A DNA stretch of 64,000 nt. It comes from Eubacterium sp. GTDB taxonomy: Bacteria > Bacillota > Clostridia > Lachnospirales > Lachnospiraceae. Location of the stretch: positions 1 through 64,000 of the forward strand of contig JAILAR010000106.1 in assembly GCA_024681515.1 (NCBI GenBank), written 5' to 3'. Positions 53,947-62,800 of this stretch are shown here, one piece after another. The translations under genes were made by a program, and so were the position numbers. How positions within the stretch are numbered: the stretch's first letter is position 1; the number at the start of each line of letters is the position of its first letter. Below the pieces are notes generated by a model that saw only the letters and a program-made list of their open reading frames with translations, ran no database searches and was not told the origin of the DNA.

Positions 53947-55983
53947 ATGAAAAAGTATGGGATCATAATTGACAAGATGGAAGGATACCAGACACTTCGG
54001 TATCAGCTGCAGGGAATGGATGTATTTGATGATCGTGCGGCAGACCGCGCGAGAAATACGCCGGTTATCGGATTAATGCAGCTGCAGTACATCGATGCCG
54101 GTGGACGGCGGGAATTGATGGCAAATGTGCCGGATTTCCCGACACTGAATGCGCTTATTCAGAAGCCGCTTAAGAAACAGGAAGTGCTCACCTTCCTGAA
54201 AAATCTGTCGATTACATTTTCAGCAGGATCCCAGGGACTTCCGGTGGGTTATATCGTTAAGAACGATGAGTATATTTTCGTGAATCCCCAGAACTTGCAG
54301 ACCATCTGCATGTATGCGCCCATTAAACAGAACACGATGGACATTTCCGAGATTCCCTCGTTCTTCAGGGATCTTGTCGCAAAGATGAAGTTCGATGAGA
54401 TGGATCGTGATAATTATGTTGCACGGCTGTTCAATGAGATCAACGCATTCCAGTTTAGTCTGGAGCGTTTCCAGGCTCTTATAAACGAAATGCTTGTTAC
54501 AGCGGTAGCAGATGCAACTACCGGAAAAGTGAATCGCATGGAAGTTATGCGAAATCGGGCAGGAGGCCAGATGCCGCCACAGGGAATGGCGATGCCACCG
54601 CAGGGAATGCCGATGCCACCGCAGGGAGCCCAGATGCCGCCGCAGGGAATGCCGGTGTCGCCGCAGGGAATGCCGGTGTCGCCGCAGGGAATGCCGATGC
54701 CACCGCAGGGAGGCCAGATGCCGCCGCAGGGTATGCCGATGCCGCCGCAGGGAGGCCAGATGCCGCCGCAGGGAATGCCGATGGCACCGCAGGGAGGTCA
54801 GATGCCGCCACAGGGCATGCCAAAAGCGCCTGAAATGCCGAAGGCACCTGAAGCACCGAAGACACCTGAAATGCCGAAGGCACCGGAAGCGCCGAAGGCA
54901 CCTGAAATGCCGAAAGCACCGGAAGCGCCGAAGGCGCCGGTAATGAATGAAATCCCGCAGGCGCCGAAGGCCCCTGAAATGCCGAAGGCCCCTGAAATGC
55001 CGAAGGCCCCGGAAGCGCCGAAAGCTCCGGTTATGAATGAAATTCCGCAGGCCCCGAAGGCACCTGAAATGCCGAAAGCACCTGAAATGCTGAAGGCCCC
55101 TGAAATGCCGAAGGCCCCGGAAGCGCCGAAGGCGCCGGTAATGAATGAAATCCCGCAGGCGCCGAAGGCACCGGAAATGCCGAAGGCACCTGAAATGCCG
55201 AAGGCACCTGAAATGCCGAAAGCGCCGGAAGTGCCGGTTATGAATGAAATCCCGCAGGCTCCGAAGGCACCTGAGATGCCGAAAGCACCTGAAACGCCGA
55301 AAGCCCCGGAGATGCCGAAGGCACCGGAAATGCCGAAGGCGCCTGAGATGCCGAAAGCACCTGAAATGCCGGCAGCTATGAAGAATCCGACCAGCGAGTT
55401 GGTTTCGTCTGCTGAACTGGATCTCGGCTCTATGATGGGTGGCGCGCCCGCAACGCCGAAGGCACCTGAAATGCCGAAGGCACCTGAAATGCCGAAAGCA
55501 CCTGAAATGCCGAAGGCACCTGAAATGCCGAAGGCACCTGAAATGCCGAAGGCACCTGAGATGCCGAAGGCACCTGAGATGCCGAAGGTACCTGAAACGC
55601 CGAAGGCACCGGAAGCACCGAAGAACCCCGCGGCACCGACTGCTCCGGCAGCACCTGCCGCTCCGCAACCGAGCCCGCTTCAGCCGAACTTTGTTCGAAA
55701 GAGTACCGGTGAGCGGATCATCTTCACGAAGGACAAATTCACCATCGGAAAATCGAAGGTTTCTGCAGATTATTCCATCGAGAATAATTCGGCCATCAGC
55801 CGGACACATGTAGAGATCATCAAGAAGAACGGTGTGAATTACATGAAGGATCTGGGCTCTACCAACGGAACATTTGTGGACGGAAAGAGATTGGCACCGA
55901 ATGAAGAAGTCCTCCTGAAGAACGGACTTGTAGTCCGGATGGGAGACGAGGAATTTGTATTCCATCTCAGAGTAGAGGACTGA
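53947..55983 (+). CDS. Paralogous FHA-domain protein with Pro-rich repeat linker
   Basis: N-terminus homologous in layout to the 52203 product; MPPQG and MPKAPE repeats; FHA KFTIGKSKVSADYSIENNSAISRTHVEIIKKNGVNYMKDLGSTNGTFVDGKRL. Confidence 0.8.
   Translation: MKKYGIIIDKMEGYQTLRYQLQGMDVFDDRAADRARNTPVIGLMQLQYIDAGGRRELMANVPDFPTLNALIQKPLKKQEVLTFLKNLSITFSAGSQGLPVGYIVKNDEYIFVNPQNLQTICMYAPIKQNTMDISEIPSFFRDLVAKMKFDEMDRDNYVARLFNEINAFQFSLERFQALINEMLVTAVADATTGKVNRMEVMRNRAGGQMPPQGMAMPPQGMPMPPQGAQMPPQGMPVSPQGMPVSPQGMPMPPQGGQMPPQGMPMPPQGGQMPPQGMPMAPQGGQMPPQGMPKAPEMPKAPEAPKTPEMPKAPEAPKAPEMPKAPEAPKAPVMNEIPQAPKAPEMPKAPEMPKAPEAPKAPVMNEIPQAPKAPEMPKAPEMLKAPEMPKAPEAPKAPVMNEIPQAPKAPEMPKAPEMPKAPEMPKAPEVPVMNEIPQAPKAPEMPKAPETPKAPEMPKAPEMPKAPEMPKAPEMPAAMKNPTSELVSSAELDLGSMMGGAPATPKAPEMPKAPEMPKAPEMPKAPEMPKAPEMPKAPEMPKAPEMPKVPETPKAPEAPKNPAAPTAPAAPAAPQPSPLQPNFVRKSTGERIIFTKDKFTIGKSKVSADYSIENNSAISRTHVEIIKKNGVNYMKDLGSTNGTFVDGKRLAPNEEVLLKNGLVVRMGDEEFVFHLRVED
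54565..55620 (+). repeat. Coding low-complexity repeats: [M/A]PPQG block followed by [M/A]PKAPE block
   Basis: Repeated ATGCCGCCGCAGGGA then CCGAAGGCACCTGAAATG units, with interspersed VMNEIPQAPKAPE cassettes. Confidence 0.95.
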
Positions 55984-56065
55984 TCCCGGCACTGTAGATC
56001 ATACGGATGATACGGTCGGAAAGCCGGATCGTATCTGAATCATCTGATAAAAGAGGAAGAGTAAA

Positions 56066-56839
56066 ATGGAGTTTCGTGCAACCTATAATACGGATATCGG
56101 TATCCGGAAGAATACGAACCAGGACTCGCTGGCACTCCGGATCATCGATTCTCCGGTGGGACAGATCGCTTTTGGCATCGTATGCGACGGAATGGGCGGT
56201 CTGGCCAAGGGCGAGCTTGCTTCCAAGGAAGTGATCGAGGCCTTCTGCGATTGGTTTGACCAGAGTTTCCAGAGAATGATCCTGAACGGCAGCTTTACCG
56301 TTGCCACGCTTCGGGGGGATTGGAATGACATCATTCAGGAACAGAATCAGAGACTCGGCCGTTATGGCGCTGAGAATAATCTGATGCTGGGAACTACGGT
56401 TTCTGCCATTTTGATGGTGAAGGATGAGTTTTATATCGTTCATGTCGGAGACAGCCGCGTTTACGAGATGTCGTCAGACGGTGTGCGTCAGCTCACAAAC
56501 GACCAGACCTTTGTGGCAAGAGAGATTGCCATGGGACGTATGACGCCGGAACAGGCGAAGACGGATCCGAGGCGGAGCGTGCTTTTGCAATGCGTTGGCG
56601 CATCCAAGGTTGTTGAACCGGATTTTGTAAAGGGGCATCTGAAGAAAGGCGCGGTCTATCTCCTTTGTTCGGACGGTTTCCGCCATCAGATTTCCGACGA
56701 GGAAATGGTTGAGAAGGTTGGACCGGAGGCCTGTGGCTCTGAGGAAGAGATGAAGTTCGGTTGTGTATATCTGACGGAGCTGGTGAAGAATCGGCGGGAA
56801 ACCGATAATATCACCGTGGCTTTGATCAAAACAATGTAG
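56066..56839 (+). CDS. PP2C-family Ser/Thr protein phosphatase
   Basis: NTDIGIRKNTNQDSLAL, GIVCDGMGGLAKGELAS, FYIVHVGDSRVYEM, ETDNITVALI. Confidence 0.93.
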   Translation: MEFRATYNTDIGIRKNTNQDSLALRIIDSPVGQIAFGIVCDGMGGLAKGELASKEVIEAFCDWFDQSFQRMILNGSFTVATLRGDWNDIIQEQNQRLGRYGAENNLMLGTTVSAILMVKDEFYIVHVGDSRVYEMSSDGVRQLTNDQTFVAREIAMGRMTPEQAKTDPRRSVLLQCVGASKVVEPDFVKGHLKKGAVYLLCSDGFRHQISDEEMVEKVGPEACGSEEEMKFGCVYLTELVKNRRETDNITVALIKTM

Positions 56840-56852
56840 TGGGGTTGCCGGA

Positions 56853-58976
56853 ATGACAAAAGAAGGTACCGTCCTGGACGGAAAATACGAAATACTGAAG
56901 GAGATCGGGCGCGGTGGTATGTCCATCGTATACCTCGCGCGCGATAACCGTCTGAATAAGCAGTGGGCTGTCAAGGAGATCAAGAACGACGGATCGAAGA
57001 GCACGCAGACACTGTTAAAGGGGTTGGAGCGAGAGGCAAACATCCTGAAGAATGTGGATCATCCCGTTCTTCCGCGTATTGTCGATATCATCAACAGTCG
57101 CGGAACGATCTATGTCGTTATGGACTTCATCGAAGGAACCAACCTGGGTGATGTTCTGAAGCAGGAAGGCGCACAGTCCCAGGAGGACGTGATCGAGTGG
57201 GGACGCGAACTGGCATCCGCACTGGATTATCTGCACTCCATGAATCCGCCGATCATTTACCGTGATATGAAGCCGGCCAATGTTATGCTGAAGCCGGAGG
57301 GCGGTGTGAAGCTGATCGACTTCGGTACGGCGAAGGAGTACACGATCGAGAGCAATGCGGATACGACAGCACTTGGTACCCGTGGATATGCGGCTCCGGA
57401 GCAGTTTGGTGATGCACAGGGACGCGGTATTTACAAAACCGATGCCCGGACTGACATTTATAATCTGGGTGCGACGCTGTACCACATGGTGACAGGTATG
57501 AATCCCTGCGAACCGCCGTATGAGATCAAGCCGATCCGTCAGTGGAACCAGGCACTGTCCACCGGTCTGGAACAGATCATTATGAAATGTACCCAGCCGA
57601 ATCCCGATGACCGTTATCAGTCCTGTTCGGAGCTTCTGTATGCGCTGGATCATTATACCGAGCTGGATGATTCCTATAAGAAGGCAAATAAGAAGAAGGT
57701 GATCCTGTTCGGCGTCAGCGCAGCCATGACCATCGCGGCGGCCATTACCGCCATTGTGGGCTACAACGGCATGAAGCGTGTCGAGCGCGAAAACTATTCT
57801 GCTTATATTGAGGAAGGAAATGATCTGAAGATCCAGCAGCGGTATCCGGAGGCGGCAGAGCAGTACAAGAAAGCCTTTGATCTGGATAGTGATGCGGCGG
57901 ATGCATATGTAAATTACATCAATCTGTATATAGACGCATCTAATGATCCGAATGTGACCGCGGCAAACGCTCTCAAGGTGGATGACGGACTTACAACCGT
58001 GGCAAACCGTGTGAGTAACAGCGATTCCAGCGCAAGCAAGAATGCGGAAGTTCTGTATCGCCTCGGACTCGCTTACTTTACAAAAGAGAATCCGGATTAT
58101 ACGGCGGCAGATAAATATTTCCGTATGGTACCGAGCGATGATCCGACCTACGGTGAGCTGGCCGGATATTACGAAGGAATCGCATTTATCCGCTCCGGAA
58201 GCGTTGAGAATGTGACAGAGCTGATGGCAAGAGTCAACAGCTTCGCGGATTATAACGTGAGTCATTTCTCGAATACGGATGAGCAGAAGTTCATCAATTA
58301 TCAGACGCTGGGCAGCATCTATGCGATGTATGTGACTACGGAAGGCGTGGCCGAGAAGGGCGAGCAGGTCATGAGCCAGGCTCTGGAAGACCTGGAAAGC
58401 TATGACGGTGACAACGCACTCCGGTACGAGTACGACTATTATAACGATCTCTCCGAGATCTATTTCCAACTGGCGAAGACATCGGAGGATGCAAATCAGA
58501 AGAATACCTATTACAATCTTGCGATCTCTGCCTGTCAGGAAGTGATCAGCCAGATCGAAGGACTTCTGGCGACGGGAACCGACAATGAAAAAATGGTCGG
58601 TTATCGAAAGTCCTACGAAGAGAAGATGTCCCGTATCGCGGAGATCTACGGCGCCGAGGAGAAGTTCACCGAGGCCTGTGAGACCTACGAGAAGGCAGAG
58701 GCAAAGCTGACAGAGCTGGCTGCAAGCAAGTCGGCTGCAAATGAGAATCTGGGCCGGATCTACACCAAGCATCTGGCGTATGTATATCAGGTATTTGCGG
58801 CTAAGAATCAGGATATTACAAAATGGTCGACACAGGATAAGAACACGATCCTTGCAATCTACAAGAACGGAAGCAAAGTGTCGGGCATTGAGAAGAATTC
58901 CAACTGGGTGAAACGTGTGGTAGATATGCAGGAACTTGAAAAATCCGGCAGCACAACTGAAGAGAAGGGAGAGTGA
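56853..58976 (+). CDS. Ser/Thr protein kinase with TM segment and TPR-like C-terminal region
   Basis: LKEIGRGGMSIVYLARD, IIYRDMKPANVML, LIDFGTAKEY, GTRGYAAPEQ; TM after the kinase domain; TPR-like helices. Confidence 0.93.
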   Translation: MTKEGTVLDGKYEILKEIGRGGMSIVYLARDNRLNKQWAVKEIKNDGSKSTQTLLKGLEREANILKNVDHPVLPRIVDIINSRGTIYVVMDFIEGTNLGDVLKQEGAQSQEDVIEWGRELASALDYLHSMNPPIIYRDMKPANVMLKPEGGVKLIDFGTAKEYTIESNADTTALGTRGYAAPEQFGDAQGRGIYKTDARTDIYNLGATLYHMVTGMNPCEPPYEIKPIRQWNQALSTGLEQIIMKCTQPNPDDRYQSCSELLYALDHYTELDDSYKKANKKKVILFGVSAAMTIAAAITAIVGYNGMKRVERENYSAYIEEGNDLKIQQRYPEAAEQYKKAFDLDSDAADAYVNYINLYIDASNDPNVTAANALKVDDGLTTVANRVSNSDSSASKNAEVLYRLGLAYFTKENPDYTAADKYFRMVPSDDPTYGELAGYYEGIAFIRSGSVENVTELMARVNSFADYNVSHFSNTDEQKFINYQTLGSIYAMYVTTEGVAEKGEQVMSQALEDLESYDGDNALRYEYDYYNDLSEIYFQLAKTSEDANQKNTYYNLAISACQEVISQIEGLLATGTDNEKMVGYRKSYEEKMSRIAEIYGAEEKFTEACETYEKAEAKLTELAASKSAANENLGRIYTKHLAYVYQVFAAKNQDITKWSTQDKNTILAIYKNGSKVSGIEKNSNWVKRVVDMQELEKSGSTTEEKGE

Positions 58977-58981
58977 TCGGT

Positions 58982-59731
58982 ATGGGTATGTATCGTACAT
59001 TATTTATGGTCGGCCTCATCCTGGCGATCGCATTCCTGATCGCAACGATCGTTCTCTTCTTTGTTCTGAAGATTCCGAAAGCGATCGGCGTTGTTACAGG
59101 ACGGACCCAGAGGAAAGCCATCGAGGAGATCCGCGAGGGCGGATATGAGGCAAGATCCAAGAAAGAAGCAATCAAGAGTTCCGGAAAGCGGATCCATGTA
59201 CGTGATGTGGAAATGGATACGGGGGCGTTGCATAAGGGTGCAACCAGCGGCGGTCTGAAAGCCGATAAATCCGTAAAGATCGTGAATATCGCAACAAAAG
59301 CGGAAGAGAAGAGTGTCTTTACTTCGGAGGCTGCACAAAACAGCCGTCCGAACCGGGATCGAAGCAAGGCATACGAAGAAACCGAGGTGCTGGACTTCAC
59401 GGCCACCATCAAGAATCCGAATGCAAAGCCGGAATCCGATGAGACCGAGGTGCTCGGACACGAAGGAGCTGCCGTGGACGATGATTCAACGGATGTACTT
59501 CCGGGCATCGAACCGGCGGAAATGAAAGACTTTGACAGTGAAGAGGCAACGGATGTACTGAACATCACGCCCAATGTTCCGGGGGAGGATGAGATCGTCG
59601 GCCGGTACAGTGCGGAGGAGACCGCGGTACTTCGGAGCATGCATGTGACGACGGAAGAAGAACAGTCCGACATGCGGGATATCAAGGTGCTTTACAAGGA
59701 GACAGTGGTTCATACGGATGAAACGTTGTAA
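58982..59731 (+). CDS. Membrane-anchored protein with repeated T-[E/D/A]-V-L motifs
   Basis: N-terminal TM (MGMYRTLFMVGLILAIAFLIATIVLFFVL); disordered tail with EETEVLD, DETEVLG, DSTDVLP, EATDVLN, EETAVLR. An upstream GTG at 58973 would overlap the kinase stop. Confidence 0.75.
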   Translation: MGMYRTLFMVGLILAIAFLIATIVLFFVLKIPKAIGVVTGRTQRKAIEEIREGGYEARSKKEAIKSSGKRIHVRDVEMDTGALHKGATSGGLKADKSVKIVNIATKAEEKSVFTSEAAQNSRPNRDRSKAYEETEVLDFTATIKNPNAKPESDETEVLGHEGAAVDDDSTDVLPGIEPAEMKDFDSEEATDVLNITPNVPGEDEIVGRYSAEETAVLRSMHVTTEEEQSDMRDIKVLYKETVVHTDETL

Positions 59732-59859
59732 CGAGTGACATCGAAAGACAATGATCGAATGAAACATGAGATTCGGATCGAATCTCGAAAGAGGACTTCA
59801 AGGACGGGCCGAAAGAGAGTTATGAAAACGTCAGGTTTACTGATGAAAGGATGGGAACT

Positions 59860-62800
59860 ATGGAAAAAAGAGCAAGAGGGAAAGGGCATATCGCAAGGCG
59901 CGTGACTGCATTTTTGCTCGCAGTGGCTATGGTGTTCAGTGTGGTATATCTGAACGGCCGGAAAGAGGTGTCCGAAGCGGAGATCGCGATCACGGATGAT
60001 AACTTTCTGGAGCAGTTTAAGGATGAACTGATCTCTCCCACGGGAGTGGCGAATATGATGGTTTTGTTACCTGCGACTCCTTCTTTAACCAATCCGGTAA
60101 ATTTAAGTCTGAAACTTCCGGAGCCGGGGGAGAATTATGCGTGGTATAAACAGGGAGAGGAACCCTCCGCTTCCGCTGATGTGCTCACCGAGGGAACCCG
60201 CGTGACGCGCATAACCAGTGATGAAGGACATGTTATTCTTTATCATGTTGTTCCCGGGGTGGCACCGGCAGCGGATGATGATCCGGAAACTCCCGATGTG
60301 GATGAAACCGTCGGAGTCAATGCCGTGGCTGAAAAGGTAAGGGAACTCTACTTTTCAACTTTGCAGGTGCGGGAGATGAAAGATTCTGCCGCCGTGGAAA
60401 ACGGTAAGATCGAGTGGAAGAATTGGTCGTTTGAGGAGAATAGAACAGAGGGTGTCCAGAATCCCGGTACGCCTGATGAAGCTCCGGTTGTGAGTTATTA
60501 TTATGGTTCTGCTCTGTATGCATACGACACCGGGGATGTAGATACCGAAAAAACCGATGCAGATATCACCGAATGGAAAAGCCGGAGTGAGATTCAGACT
60601 GCAGTCAATCAGGCCGGGAATGCATATGACGGGGATTACAGGATCTATAAAAAGGTCGTATTGCCGGATACAGCCAATACGGTATGGATGTTCAGCTCTG
60701 CGAAGTTTAACCGTGACTTCTACATGAATATCACGGACGTGTCCATTTCCGCAGATGGTGAAAGCGGATCCTATGATTCTTCCTCAAAAGCACTGTCCAT
60801 CGATAAGGTGGCACCGAAGGCGGATGTGGAGATCGCATTTACGACGACGGATGATACGTTATCATCCATCAAGGCAGTGAATGATGCGGATTCGACCGAG
60901 GAATATACGGCCGCTGCCGGTGAGACGACTGTTACGATCACCGGAGATGAAGCAAATGAAGGCCTGACCAAGAACTTTACGATCACCGTTGAATGCACCG
61001 GTAAGAAAACGGAGACCTATACGGCTTCCATCACTTACGTTGTTGCGAAACCGAAGATCGAGAACGTCCGTGTTGCGATCCAGGGTGTGGATGCGGCAAA
61101 GGCGTCAGACGACAAGTACTATATCAATAAAGATGACAATGATGTAAAGATCAAAGCAGATGTAAAGGTAGAGGGACAGAATGTAAATCTTTCCTCCATC
61201 GAGCTGCAGGATGCCACCAGCGGTGACGTGCTTGCAACGAAGACGGTAGGCGGCACGGAGGCACATCCGGAATTCCTGATCCCGGGAGATCTGCCGAGCG
61301 GACTTCCTGTTGGTGACAGCAGTTATAAAATCTGCGTAAAGACGGATAAGCAGGGTGAGATCCTTTCGGATGCCATTGACATCTTCTACGATGTGGCGAT
61401 CCCGACCTATGGAACCGTAGAAGCAAGCCAGACGGCAAAGGGTGTGGACTATGATCAGACCTCCGATACAGACGGAGTCTTCCCGGATCTCTTTACCACG
61501 AAACAGCCGATCACAATGGTAACCACCGTTGTAGATAAGACCAATCCGGTCACCCCGCAGAGTGGTGTGAGCTATGTAAAGCTCTTTATCGGTGAGGATG
61601 CAAATAATCTGACGGTTGAAGAAGCGGTCAGCTTTGACAATACCCTCGGAACGGCAACGTCGACCATCCCGGCGGATCATCTGAGCAATTATCAGGGCAA
61701 GACCGTATATGCAAAGTTTATCGCTTATGATTATGCCGGAAACCCGGCAGAGCAGCTGCTGACACTGACTTTCAGCGAAGATGAGGTTCATATCACAAAA
61801 GAATTTGTGGAACCGGAGACCCAGCTGAATAATGAGGATGCGACAAATGTAGGAGCGTTCTCCGTAAAGTACACACTGGTTACCGATATGCCGCTTTATA
61901 AGGCTACCTTTGATGCAAAGGAAGACGGTACATCACTGACACAGCAGGTTTATTCCCAGACGGATCCCGAGCTGACTGCAAAGAGCTATGCGGACGGTTT
62001 TTATACCTATGAGATCACTGTTCCGATCTCCCGGACGACATCTGTGGAGTATACGGATCTGATCCTGGCAGCAGAGACGGTGATGGGAGCAACCTCCCAG
62101 AATCAGATTCAGGCGATCCGGATCGATCTGATCGGCGGTGAGTTTGCCTTTGCGGATCCGGAGATCGAGAATCGGATCGCAAACGGTGAGTATTTCCATG
62201 ATCTGGTACTCAAAGTGAACTTCTCCGAGCAGAAGACGGATGACACAAACCCGAACGAATATCGGAGCGGATTCTTCAAGAAATATGACCGTTCCATTCC
62301 GCCGGCAGAAATGAAGGGTATCGAGGAGGTTACCTCCTATGTGCTGGCAGATGATCAGATGACCGGTATGGCGGCGCTTCAGATCAGTTCTTCTACGGAT
62401 AAGGCCGGAACGGAAGTTTCGTTCAATCTGTATGACAAGGTAGGAAATGTAGCGACCTTCGGACCGATCATGATCCACGTGGATGGTTCTCTTCCGAAGA
62501 CCAAGGATATGAAAGCGGTTTCCGGTTCGTATGTTGTTACGGAAGGCGCAAAGGGCAACAAGCGTCTGCTCCCCGGAGATCCGATCCTGTCCTTCACGAC
62601 AACGGATAATATCCAGGTAGTAAAGGTAGATGCGACCATCGCAAAGCCGGATAAGAGCAAAGCAGACATTGCTTCCTTCCTGACGGACTGCAATCTTCCG
62701 GCAACCAAGCTGAGCCAGCTGCTGGGTGAGAAAGCGGCAGACGGAACATACAAACTGACACTGGACATCTATGATCAGATGATCCTGGACAATCTTTCCA

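Noticed and set aside
54220-55992. 590-aa minus-strand ORF with RCLRHFRC repeats
   Set aside because: Reverse-complement reading of the MPKAPE/MPPQG coding repeats; low complexity, no independent evidence.
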